This document shows, in pieces, positions 32,682 through 45,076 of a stretch of DNA of 64,000 nucleotides. The number at the start of each line of letters is the position of its first letter. The stretch's first letter is position 1. Origin of the DNA: Camillea tinctor (lineage: Eukaryota > Ascomycota > Sordariomycetes > Xylariales > Xylariaceae); the NCBI GenBank assembly GCA_022578605.1, contig MU394061.1:62001-126000 (forward strand), given 5' to 3'. A program made the position numbers and the translations under genes. A model generated the notes under the pieces. That model was not told the DNA's origin, made no database searches, and worked only from the letters and a program-made list of their open reading frames with translations.

Positions 32682-35600
32682 GTTGTTATTATGTTTATTT
32701 TGAGATGTTATAAACTTCGTCTTTGGTATGACTCGGAAAGAGATGATGTGTTGGGTATCTAATCTGATAATGTGTAGGATAACAGAGCTGGTGAGTTCGG
32801 ATTTTGATTTGGTATGGTCTTTTCTCGTCCTTCTTATACTATTTGGTCTGTAAAATACAGACGAAGACTAACACCCCTGTTGGATATAACTGGTCATCTA
32901 TAGCGAGAGGTCTTTCTACCTGAATACTTACCTATCCTAATGGTTACTTCCTAGGTGGAGAAGCTCTGGTGAGGCGGACGCGGGCTTTCACGCAGTAAGC
33001 GCTGCAAAAGTAAGGGTGGAGTTTCTTACCGTTATGATACCCAGGGTAGAGGTCAAGTGAGTCTATAGTCCCTTGTATTGTCACCAATATCCCTGTAGGG
33101 GGACACAAGGGACGTAGTTCCCGTATTAGCAATTTCTCAAGTTGAGAGATCCTGTTTACCTAGAACCGTTACACCCCCTTCCCGAGCTCCTACCGTCTAT
33201 ACCACAGGTTGGCTGCAGGGACTTCGACCATCCTCTTGACTGGTTACACGAGTTCCCTGATTGCTGACGGTACTACTTACAATTTCGGTGGCCGCCCTCT
33301 TTTGCCTATATCGGTGGCTAATACCTCAGATGGGTAAGAGTAGAAGCGGTGTCAAAAACTTAGAAGACTCCCCCACGTGTCCGACGGTTCCTAGTTGCAT
33401 AGCCCAGAGTCTTAGCTAACAGGTAGCTAAGACGCCTATCAGATTCGCCTGTCGAGTCTAGCATATCCTCTCCGAGTCTTAAATTCACCAATTATCACCC
33501 CCTTTACATCATACCGATAGCCATAGATGACTAGATCCCTAGGGGCGTTTCCTTGACATAGGATTATCTTACGAGTTACAAGCTCAGCCTCATTTAACTC
33601 TAGCCTCACTCTAATCTCAACCTCGAGGAGTGTTTCAACATCACTCTTGTCCTTCTCCCTTTGCCTTGCCCTCGGTCATCGTATGATTCTGACATTAGAT
33701 GCAGAAGCCATCCCGCCATTTTTGGCTCTTTCGTTCCGTCATAACGAGAAGTCCGGTACAGAAGCTATACCGCTGTTCGTCTTGTGCCTAAGCGCGTAAT
33801 GTTGCATCGATCCATTAGAAAGCTCAATATTTCTAAGAATTACCTACAAGGTGCATGTTTTACTTGTCATTTCACAGGCGCATGACGCCAGGCGGAATGC
33901 GTCTTTTAGGGAATCCGGAGCTTGAAGTTATAGCTAGTACAGGCCGGCATCAAGCATCGGAGCGTCCGACCTCAAGGGGCTAGTCTCATCGCCCCGGCAA
34001 GTTGTTATTCGACATGTTCACCAACTACTAACATTGCCTGCCGGCGCATACCAGGAGTGTCATTAACTTGGACCATGCTAAGCATGACTATTCACGTGAG
34101 GAAGATCGCAGCCATCTATAGACTATATCACATAACCTGAATGGGAATATGGATCGGGTAGCTTGAGGGTGCGGCCCGTCCAGAGCAGCTTGGCTTATTG
34201 TTTAGTAGTCCCAACGGAGATAAGCCGCATTCCGGTACAAAGGTATCCAATCCCACCCCCTGGCCCTGCTCCGAGGCGACGGGTGTGACAGGTTCGATTT
34301 GAACTAGGCCAACGACTATTTACGTCGGCCCGAATAACGGCTACGAACCGTTCTCCATCTCCTTCTCTTCCCGCGCTGTCATCTACCCCAGCGGATACCG
34401 ATTGGCATGTACCGTCAGGATCAAATAAATTAATATTACAGCTTGCTCGGTGTGTCGGTATAGATGTTATGGCTGCAGCAACCAAGCCACATGTTGAGGC
34501 TGAGAGCCTCTCCACCGACAGAGGTGCAAATATCGGTGGGTGCGAGACCGGTGTCAGCGGGAAAAATTCATCCCACGAACTCCTCGAGTCGATGTATTGC
34601 CTCCCTGCCTGCCTGCCTGCCTGTCTGTCTCTCGCTCAAACCCCCGCAGCAATGTACGAAACGGGAGACTTGCACACTGACGCTTACAGGGGGTGGCAAT
34701 TCTTGCGTGACCATCGATCACCGCTCAATAAGCTTATCAATCGAGCTAGGAATCTTAACAGCCTAAAACTCCACTCGTCTATCTTGCCTTTTCATCATCC
34801 TCCGAATAGTCGGGGGATGACGCGCGGGGCATTGGGCTGACTAACGACGACGACGACGACGAACGTTAGCTTCCAATGACCCTCTATAACCGGCTCCGAC
34901 GCATCATCGCGTCATCTAGAAGTAGAGAGTCAAAAGAAAACTACGACTACCAGGGTTAGTAATACACCCATACATATATATAAGCTAGAGTGCTAATAGT
35001 AACTCCACAGGTCGCTCACTTTCTATTACTTGCTTTCCTTCCTTGCCTGGTGATCATCCCTGAACTAGGTATGCAGCAAGGTCAGTTGCCCAACGGAGGA
35101 GTGTAGTCCCGGTCGGTGTTGGATTGGCAGAGGCGGTCCAGAACGTTTGGTGATATGTCCTGATCGCCGGTATTGTCGAGGGATCCATGGAGAAGACTTG
35201 ATGTTGATCGGCCGGGAAGGAGCCACATCGGAAGTTTTGCACACGCTTACAACTGGGTCTCGTTAGAAGCGTTGCCTATATGGGTATGCCACCGCGGATC
35301 CATCGTGGGAGTCTGGCTTCTAGACGCCGTATCAGGAGCCGCAAAGAGGCGAGGAGCGGCGTTTTTCTTTTCTTGACCTTCCCGAGATAAGTATCCCTAG
35401 CTCTTCACAACTCATTACGTAAATCGGGATTTATTAAATGGAGTTCTCAATGGGTTTACGGTATCAACGGCATCTAGGTTAGGTTGGTATGGGACCCCTT
35501 ATGTACGGCATCACAAGACATTATCATAGCTCAGGTAAGTTGTTAGTAAACGTCATCTCTACGGGAGGGTGACCCTGAGTTAGGTCGATTTTGGTCGAGG

Positions 35601-38500
35601 AATGGCCTAGATTAGCTTGCTAACCTCCCTTTTCCAGGTTGGAAGTGGAGTTGCACCCACCTGCCTACATAACCCCAGACTTTCTGCTTCGGTTCGTAGG
35701 ATTCTGTTGACTGTCTTTGAAGAGGACCACAATCCTACCCGTTCCCTTTCCCAGATCGTTCGACCTAGTCCGTCTCGCTTTTTACCCTTTTCACTAAGAA
35801 CAAGTCAAAATAAAGAAAGGGAAAGAAAAAGACAATGGATTTTATTTTAACATAGTCCCGCCAACGCGGATAAGAACACGGAAGTAAAAACAAAACAAGA
35901 ATATCTCCTTTTAAGAAGCAATCTTCAGGGGTTCTGAGTCAGAACTCACCCCCCCCCTTCCCCCCCTCCTCCCTTTCCTCTCCCCTGACTATTTTCTTTG
36001 CTCACCCCCCCATGCCTATCCCGCCCAGCTGGATTGGACGGTAGTGCCCGCTCTCCCGCGTGGCTGGCTAGTGGGATGGGTTTCTTTTCTCTCAAATCGT
36101 CCGAGAACAAGAGATTGTTCCAAAGCGCTGGTACCCACCCAAGATAACTGACAGATGATATCATCCTCATACGTCCGTGTGTTAGAAAGTGGCTACCTGA
36201 CCTGTGCTCCTCAGGTGTGCGTATGTGAGTAAGTAAGTATGATACACAGTCGATAGTGGCCTCATTGCCCACATAACCGTAGGGTATGGTTTTGGATGGA
36301 TGGGTGTATGTAGTCTCGTCACGAGCTATACCACGTGTGATAAAGCACGTTATCATTCCAATATTCCTTTCCTTTATGTAACATTTCTTATTAGGGCGTG
36401 TCATCCGCAGCACATTACATTAGCGCACACAGTGAACCAATGTTTTGTTTCTAGAAAAGCAGACCCTTCTCTTTTGGTTTGGTATAAGTCGTTCCTTCTA
36501 ACCGCTATCCGTACACTAGTAATGGAGAACCGTGTAGTCCAAGTGTTAGTCCAACATTTTATGCATGCACTGCCACCGGTACCAACGATGAATAAAACAC
36601 GAGTGCATATTCGTTAGACTAAGTTAAGCTAGACTTATGTAGACCGCAACTAGGCCAGGGAGGTATGCATATATGGATGCATGTGGACTTATACATGAAC
36701 ACTCCCCCTAGCCCCCTACATAGGATACATATGAAGTGCCTGCCGGACAACCAATGATGGCACGATTAGGGTATATAGCCAATAGAAATGGTATTTAGTG
36801 TACATGACTAGGTACCGACCTCCCGCCCCTTTACCACATACATTCACTTACATACCTAAACACCATCATACACTAACATATCGTAGGTAAACTAGGTATG
36901 TTTCCAGTATACCCTTCGTTTGCACCCTTGTGTGGCGAGAAACACCTAACCGAGCTCGAACTCTTGAAACCGCCAAGTCGGGGGGATGGAGTTAGGACTC
37001 GTGGACTATACGGGTCAAATAACAAAATATTGATATTAGCGTGCATATACGGACCAGTGGGGGGGGGGGGAATGCGGCGTTTCCCTTTGCCTTTTTTTCT
37101 TTTCTTTTTTTGAATACCTCCCTAGTCTTTTGCTATTTCGTACATATGCAGAGAACCTTTGATGCTAGTTATTAAGAAGCATACAATATGTCAATGGGTA
37201 GATAGGAAATAGGGAATAAAACGCACGAACGGCAAGTTTGAGCCGAAGAAGGGAGAAGAGGAAGATGGGTTTACCATAACACACCTAACCTTGACCTGAC
37301 CTATGCATAACACTTACACGCACTTACACGCGCACACACAGACACACGCACATACACATGTACGCAGCGCAACATACACAGAGAGTGAAATAGGGGAAAA
37401 GGGGTGTGTGAGGTTACGGCGCATAAGGTAAATTCAACTACATGGTAACTCACCTACATGAGGTACATATCCACTCCATAGCTGGTGGTATCAATGTAGA
37501 AACAAGTAGTAAAACAGAGCTGATGAACTATTGATCGGTCATTATCGGAGAGTTTTTTTTTGTATAATTCTTTTTTAGAAAAAGAGACAGAAATGACAAA
37601 GTAACACACCAAGGCCTACAAAGCGGCCTGCTCAGGTAGTAGTAGGGCTGAAAAGGAATTAGGTACATGTCCTTCTTCAAGGTAACTCTTATGGTTACTC
37701 CCTTGATCCCCGTCGTTCTCGTTTTTTTTCGAGAAGTTAAAACAAAAGAAGCTAGCTAAAGACTTCTTTTTCGGTTAGCTCCCGCTTAACCGCGGAACCT
37801 CCCTATTGGAACCCGTCTCCTTCTACATGCTAAACCTACATAATACATTGGTTACCACGCTATGTACATACTCCTCTTCTTCCCGCTGTCTGCCCCTCCC
37901 CCTCCCCCCTAGTAGGTGCCAAACCTTAGTCTCCCCCCCTCCTCCATTAAATAAATTAAAAAAAAAGGAACAGGGAAAAAAAGAGAAAGGGAAAAAAAAT
38001 ATTTCTCATCAGCTGAGTAGGTTTCCAGCCCCTCCTGATTTGCAATGCTAGGTACTTCTTGTACTAGGATGTATTTCCTATAACTACCGTGCTGTCCGTA
38101 GACACGGGCAACTTTGTTTTACCGGCAGGCAAGCATGGTTAAGGGGTACGTAGACACATTGATATTGTATGTATGTACATTACTATTACCTTATATTTCA
38201 TACCTACTAGCTACAACATGGGGCTTTTTGGATTCGGATGAGGGTCACATCAAAGACACATACATGTGCGTATACTACTACCCTTGTTAAACGGCCCCTG
38301 CGGCAGCAGTGAAACGTTGAAAAAGAAAAATGATAGAAATGGAGGGGAGGGATTGGATCAAAATCTCAAGTTTGTTCTTACCTACATAATTTATTATTAT
38401 TTTCCTTTTTAAAAAAAGCATCCGTGATGTAAGGATGTAAGAATGGCGGGGAATAAGTACGGTACATACATACGTATGAGCATACTGCACGCACAGATCG
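32682..38500. other. 5.8 kb gene-free interval (left part of a nearly 8 kb gap)
   Basis: No open frame above 155 codons and none with a recognisable motif. A minus-strand frame at 32944-33132 has a YPGYHNGKKLHPYFC segment, and one at 34195-34515 looks protein-like, but neither can be extended by splicing. Low-complexity tracts include (CTGC)n at 34602-34625, (GAC)n at 34846-34861, C runs at 35948-35965 and a ten-G run at 37060-37070. Confidence 0.45.
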
Positions 38501-39733
38501 CCACCAATGCCACCTGCTAAACGAAGCTTACTCTAAGAAACGTCCTTTCAGGTCCCGGAGCCCTGTATATGATCGAATAGGTACTTAATATGTATGTGAG
38601 TGTGTATGTGCGTAACTTACACTACATACTTACGGTGTGTGCTGCATACCTACTTACCAACCCGCCAACTTGAACTTACCAGACTTACATCGATACCTAC
38701 AAGGAAGATGTAGTAATGTGGCTAGCTAGGTGCTGGCGTGGCAGAGCACAAGACACCCGTTACGGGCAGCTAATTTACCAGCTTTAACTTACACCAGACA
38801 AAACTTATACTATTTATTCTATACATGTACGGGGTTTACACAAGAAACCGGTTCCCTTTCCATCGAGAGAGCTGGATCGGACTCGCCTATAGAATAAACC
38901 ATCAAGCTAGGCCAATCAACCAACTTATAAAACTTCTCTTGGTGTACGAATTCTCAGAGTTCAGCAACGCCACTAACAAGTGTTGATTTCGTTTCATCTA
39001 CCCTCTCTTTTTTTTCCCCATCTCTTGCATTTCATCCCTGTGTTTTATTCTTCGCCTCTCGCTTATACACTGCCCTTCTCATCATCTCCTGTCTCTGTTG
39101 CCTAAGGTCCCTTGTCTACCTGTTATTCCAGCTGTTCATATTGCGGCGAGAAAAAAGGACAACGACGAGGATACGTAATAGCCGGAAATGCATTATTCGG
39201 TAGGTAGTTTACAACAACTGTTGGATATACTTCTTTCGGTGAATGACTATCCAACCTAACCTAGGAACTCATCGATGCCCGGTGAGGAATTCTCGGGCAA
39301 TTAGGTGGTCGCTTAAGTTATCCGACTTTTTCATTATTCGAGTTGATGTGAATAACAAAAAAAGCACATCGGCTTGGAAGAGGTGACCTTAATAGCTTCA
39401 CTATTATACTACTACGTTGCTTTCCATCCTTCCTGACCTAGCTTGTTCTGTGTTGGAGCTGAGATAACAGCACAAGCTGACAAGGCACTGAGATAAACTT
39501 AGCTAGGTTAGGCTAACTTTAGGTGAAGTACGAAGACCTACATAGTACCTAGTTGTAGGCAATTGTCTACCTTAGGTAAGTAGCTGCACGCCATTAGTCA
39601 GCTGCTAAAATACATGATCTCATAATCATGATACATGGATCGGTCACCTTTACTAAGTTTTCTAATGTATGTAGGACTGTGTTAGGTTTAGGTACCTAGG
39701 TTTTGCTTACATACATAGCAGCAGTAGCATACC

Positions 39734-39743
39734 TACCTAGGTA
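39734..39743. repeat. TACCTAGGTA palindrome, copy 4
   Basis: Perfect copy in the het-C upstream region, surrounded by many one-mismatch relatives between 39480 and 39840. Confidence 0.7.
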
Positions 39744-39943
39744 ATAGTGTAGATACCTAAGGTGGCACAAGTGACGGAAATAAGCCATACTCTCTTACCT
39801 AACCTAGGCACTTACTTCTAGGTTAGGTACTTACCTTACCTCTTTACTCCGTACAACTTCTTTTTTTCTTCTGTCCCCTTACCTATTCACACCTTGGCTG
39901 CAACCTTGACCCCGCCTATTTCTCACCACATCTCTCTATATCG

Positions 39944-39993
39944 TCACCGTCACCATTACCATTACCATTACCATTACCATCACCTTTCACCTT
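39944..39993. repeat. (ACCATT)n hexamer array
   Basis: Tandem CACCATTACC-type units lie about 450 bases upstream of the het-C start, flanked by imperfect TCACC units. The array is probably in the promoter or 5' leader. Confidence 0.75.
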
Positions 39994-40441
39994 CACCATT
40001 TTCCTTACTCGTTTACCTTGTCTTGGTGACTCAAGGTGTGTGTATGCATGCGTGTTGGTTCTGCAATTCTGCACTTTGATCTAGAAGCAGTTCTCTCTCT
40101 CTCTCTTCGTTTGCCATTTCCGGCTATAGTTACCCCCCTCCCAGGAAAAGAGGAAAAAGAGGGAAAAAAAGAGACAATCAATTGCCCGATTCCAACTTCG
40201 CCGCACTGCGCTAAAACAAAAGAAAATTTACCCCGCTGTCCATCACGACTTTGACTTCGAAAAACCCCGTCAGCTTCGGTTCGCCCATCTGACTTCACCA
40301 TCCAGTTGGTGCTTCGCTTGTCATCATTCAACCTGCGTCACCTAATCGTATACGCATCATCCCCGGCCCAACTCTGACTCGGTTCTTTCACCGTCATTTC
40401 AATTGCGCAAGCCTCCGTCCAACCGGGCAGTTGGTTGCACA

Positions 40442-42785
40442 ATGGCTGGTCCCAGGTTCGGCTTTGGCAGCATGCTGCTTATTCTCGGCCTTGTACTGGT
40501 TCTGATGCCTACCCAGGTATCTGCCTTTGGTGCTGGCAATATTCCCTCCATTGCCCAGGTCGAGGGTCACAATTGGCGTCATGGCGACATTGAAGACATG
40601 CTCAAGACCCTGGCCTTTCTGCACGGCAAGAAATGGACCACTCTCCTCGTCCAGCGCACCTACTTCGGAAACTGGCTTCGCGATTATTCCCAGGCTGTCG
40701 ATGTTGCCAGCTTGAAGGGAGCCAATGCCGATACTATACGAATCCTGGTGTGGGTGCTTTCTTTCCTTGCCAATGGTTACGCCACCGACGAGTTCGAGGT
40801 CACAGCCGAGCGCCTTGGAGTCTATCGTCCCGAAGAGCATATCGACAACCCCCTCGGTTACGCTGAGAACGACGACGCTAGGAAATATGATCCCCGACTT
40901 CGCGGACCGGTCAGGCCGGTTGAGACAGAGATCGATCCGCATACCGGTATGAAGAATTATATCGCCAATGAGCGAGGTGATTGGGCAACGAGTGCTGGCT
41001 ACCTTAGATTTAGTATTGGCCGTAGTGTCCATTACGGAAGGCTCTACACCCACGGCTCCCGTGGTGGTGGCAAGGAAGAGGATCTTTGTGAGGCTCTGCG
41101 GTGCCTCGGCCAGTCGCTTCACTGCATGGAAGACTTCAGCGCTCACAGCAACTACTGTGAGCTCGCCCTGCGTGAGCTTGGATTCCACGAGGTTTTCCCC
41201 CATTGTGGAGCCAGCTCAGAGATCAACCTCCGGGGTCGCCGTGTGTTTCCTCTTGTCACCGGCACTTTTGGTGGTGTCGATTTCTTGCATTCCGTCCTGG
41301 GCGAGGCCAACGACCACTTCACCCAGTCTGAAGTCTCCGAGGTCGACCAGCTCGACATTGCCCTGAAGAATTCCGAGAAGTCTAGTGGGGTTGACGGTAG
41401 CAGTGGCACTCGAGGGTTTGGGGGTCGAGGCAGCGCCTCCGACTTTATCGGGCTTGTTAGCCAATTGCCAGGCATTGGCGGCGGCATGGCCTCTGAAGCT
41501 CGTAGCTTGAAGCGCATGGCGGAGGACCAGGAACGACAGAACGAGTATAATGGGACTTACTCGAGCACCCGGGCTAATGTCAATATCGTTCCTGGCATGA
41601 GCGAAGACTTCGATCCTGTGAAAGTCTCGAGACAAATCTACCCGATTCTGCAGTTTCGCGACAGGATTGTCAAGGCGATCAACAGAGGTATCGCCAAGAT
41701 TCCAGGTCTAGAAAGTCTCCTCGAGCACATTAGCGAGACACTGACCGCATTTGTTCTCGGCTTATTGGCGCCTTTCATCAGACCAATTATCAACGCCGTA
41801 ACCAAGGTACTGAAGGATGGTTCATCTGGAGTCATTAGTGCTAGCGCTAAGTCGCAGCTGGAACCGTGGACAAATCCTCACTGCACTGACCCGACTCATT
41901 CCATGCTGTCCAAAGACCACTTCACTAATGTCCTGAATTCCTGTGCCGGAAGGGTGGCTACGACCGTACTCCAATATGTTGTCCCGTAAGTAAACCATTC
42001 ACAACTTGAACTTCGTATTATGTGCTAACATCACTATTAGACGCATCTTGTATGCCTGGGACAACCCCGGTGTGCCCGTTGACGAGGTTGTCGACGATGT
42101 GTTACGTGCATTTCACCACCCGGCTATTCGTGACGAGCGGGTCGAGATCCAGCGAGACATGTTCGACACCGTGCGGAAGTGGGTCGATGAATACCCGCAT
42201 CGCCATGACCTGAACCGCATTCTAGGGTCTAATTCTGTCCGGACGGGCAAGAACCATGTGAACACGTCAAACAACAAGAGCGAGCCGCATTCTCATGGCG
42301 GTGGCATCTTTGACGGCGGTCTTGTTGAACAACTTGGCCACGGTAGACCTAGAGGTTCGTTATGGTCTCAGTGCGCGACTCGGGATCTCGACGCGATGGG
42401 CGCTAGTTCGGGAAATAGCCGCCCAACTTCATCATCACACTCGCCTGGTCCCCAGTACAGCTCCAACTACGGGTATCATCAACAGCCGCAAGGCGGTGGG
42501 GACTATTCGGCTCCGTACCCAGACTACGATGCCCCGCAAGCACCGCAGTACGCCTCAGGTGGCTCGCCCTATCCGCTACAAGGGGGTTATGGAGGACCAT
42601 CCCAGCAGGGTGAAGCAGCATCATACTACGCTGCCGCATCGCAGCCACAAGGTTACCCGGCCCAGGGCGGATACGGAGGCCCGCCTCCACCCCAGGGAGG
42701 AGGGTATCCACCGTATGGGCACGGCCAACACCAACAGCAATGGGGTGGTGGATACGGAGGGGGAAACCCGCCGTACCCTAGATAA
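40442..42785 (+). CDS. het-c: heterokaryon incompatibility protein Het-C
   Basis: Exons 40442-41985 and 42041-42785 (55-nt intron, GTAAGT donor, GCTAAC branch site) give 762 residues. A signal peptide covers about residues 1-28 (LLILGLVLVLMPTQVSAFG). The Het-C domain follows with diagnostic blocks: GHNWRHGDIEDML, RTYFGNWLRDYSQAVD, LGQSLHCMEDFSAHSN and the hydrophobic ISETLTAFVLGLLAPFIRPI. The C-terminal about 110 residues are Gly/Tyr/Gln/Pro-rich, like the glycine-rich tail of Neurospora HET-C. In Neurospora crassa, allelic het-c differences act with pin-c to trigger cell death after fusion of unlike hyphae; many fungi keep het-c without a proven incompatibility role. The protein enters the secretory path and the plasma membrane is the reported place of complex formation. 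Allelic specificity cannot be judged from one sequence. The start is the first ATG giving a signal peptide. Confidence 0.92.
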
Positions 42786-45076
42786 CGAAGACAAGATACC
42801 AGGCATGAGACGAACGGTGTTCGGCGTTGATGTTTCAATGATAGTAGGTAGATAGGGGCTTTTACTACATTTATGGGACAAGTCGCCCATGGAGCCAGCA
42901 AAAAGGGGGAAGGTATTGGCAATGCTACGGTTAAAATGCGATGTGGCTATGCATTGATGATGAAGATATATATCGATTGATTTTATAAAATCTCATGAAT
43001 TGAGGGTTATCCTCAAAGCATTCCAAGATGTCATATGGCGACCGTACATGTAAAATTTGTGATATTATCTTGGTTGTCCTAGAAGAATTTGCTACATGAC
43101 AGTCGTTGTTTTGAATTATGCCACTGAACTTTACCCAAGGGAGTTTGTAACTGGAAACCTTATCCTATTTTACTCTGCGAAGCAAGATGAGGGTGCTTGC
43201 GTTGCGTTGCCTAAACCTCAACTCGAAATAATCTCCGTCTCGAACTAATCGCTGCTTTAATTTAGTGTTGGTAAATGACTGAAGCTCAAAGGGGGGAAAG
43301 TAAATGTAAAGCTTTCCATTGAAACGAGGGTCTGGGTAGAAAGTACCGGTAGGTACATAGATACGGCGACGACGTAGGGCTGGTAAGCTTGGTTTTGGTA
43401 TCACACACCTTTCATCTCTAGCTAGCTACGTAATAATTGTTGTGCGATCTAGGTACATAAGTCTTAGATAAATTGATGACATATGTGGATCGAGAGTCTA
43501 GCCTAGTGCCAGAGAAAAACTTATATTTAGATCAGCCAAATAAAGCGATATGATGCGACGGGACGGGAAGAGATCATTTTGTGCTACCACATTGTTTCGG
43601 GGGTTTATCGACAGCTAAGGCGAGGAGGGTGTGGGAGAGGTTTTATTGGTTTCGTTGCCTTATTAGGTACTCTGACGGTCTGGGTATTCAGCGCAGAGGG
43701 AGGGATGGATGGATGGATGAAATAAGCATCGGATTATCCATGCAACCATACTGGGTGGACTGGTTCATGGTGTTTGGTAAAAATAGAAGGGGTGTATAGG
43801 AAGTGTTGAAGACGAGACATATCTTATCTCTTGTTTCTTTTTTCTTTTCTTTTCTTTTCTTTTCTTTTCTTTTCTTTTCTTTTCTTTTTTTTATTTTTTA
43901 TTTTTTTTATTTTTAAAAAGGCAGAAAAGAAGAAGAAAAGAGATTGAGATAATGTCTTGTGGACTTATAGCTATGGTGTATAGATAATAGCAACGTGGTG
44001 TGGTTTCTAATACCAGCCTCTCCTAAATACATACCAACCTGCATATTAAGCATAGATTAAATGGGCTATAGGCCATATGAATCATGGGTTCGGGGTGTGA
44101 TAGGAAAGATTAATAGGCAGCACGATATTCACATTGAAAAAGCTGGGGAATCATCCCCACATCTTCATCTCTTCAACGAGTTCTATAGGACCCCCTAACG
44201 AATCAAATTAAACAACCCTCCTCTCTCTCCCTCCCCTCTTTTCGTCAACGTGCCCAGCTGAAAAACAGAAAAAACCCGGGTCAAGACACATCGAGCATGA
44301 CGTAAATTACGCCTAGCGATCGAGAGTAGATTGGGGGACGGTAGGGTTGCAATTGTGACTACACAGACATACCTATTCTTTCAACCTGTGGTTTGTTTCT
44401 GTTTTTTTTCTTGGGGTTTCGCCACAACGAGCAGCCGCGCAGCTGTGCGGCGCGGTAACTTCAAGCCTCACGGACTGGGTTACTATATCCAGCATCCGAT
44501 CGGCAGATTGGGGGGGTAATATGTTCGGTATTGGGCAAATTCGTCAGTCACACCACACAAGGCTGTGCTGCGCCGTGCCTCGCTATCACCCCATGCGCAC
44601 GCTGGAGAAAATGCAACATGGACAAAAACAACAACCAACTGCATACACTAGGTTTCGTGGAGAGGGGATGGGGGCCGAGAAGAGTTAAGGAGAGAGATAT
44701 ATGATGTTTTCTCTACCCGCGATGGGGGGATGGAGATGGACTTGGATTGTATTTATTTTTCTTTTGTGGTTTAATAAGTAAGAACGAAGCATATAAGAGC
44801 TTCGATCTGCTTGCGCGCTGTAAGGTTTACCTACACGACAGTCATATAACTTATATCTCTACCTACCGAGCTCGTCACAGCCGGATGCCCTCGAATACAA
44901 CTCAGAGCTTCTTCTCAAAAACCTCGAACTGCATCTTCCCCTTCCCCCCCTTTTCCCAAGTAATAGAAGAAGAAAAAAAAACGAATAAGTACGATAGACA
45001 GAGTGCCCCTTACTCTCTCCCCAGCGCCCCCGATCGCGCATTGAAAAGCACTTAAAAAAAGGAGGAGAAAAAGAAA
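42786..45076. other. gene-free interval with a long pyrimidine repeat
   Basis: This lies between the het-C stop and the seven-helix protein gene. It holds a TTTTC array (43841-43888) followed by T-rich DNA to about 43915. The open frames are short and lack motifs. The last 250 bases before the next start are A-rich and probably its promoter and leader. Confidence 0.55.
43841..43888. repeat. (TTTTC)n pentanucleotide array
   Basis: About nine perfect TTTCT units, followed by T-rich sequence interrupted by single A bases. It is the longest perfect tandem array seen in the window. Confidence 0.9.

Larger units (their letters stand above)
38501..40441. other. upstream region of het-C, rich in TAGGTA/TACCTA motifs
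   Basis: From about 38.6 to 39.9 kb the sequence carries a dense field of TACCTA, TAGGTA and CCTAGG words on both strands, including a perfect TACCTAGGTA at 39734-39743. An (ACCATT)n array at 39944-39993 and a pyrimidine-rich stretch follow up to the het-C ATG. No open frame of interest was seen. Confidence 0.5.

Noticed and set aside
32944..33132. Minus-strand frame with a Cys/His pattern (LHPYFCSAYC)
   Set aside because: It recalls the end of a fungal zinc-binding module, but it is only 62 codons, lacks the first Cys pair and cannot be extended by splicing.
40394..41203. 269-codon antisense frame over het-C
   Set aside because: Mirror frame of conserved het-C coding sequence, without independent motif.
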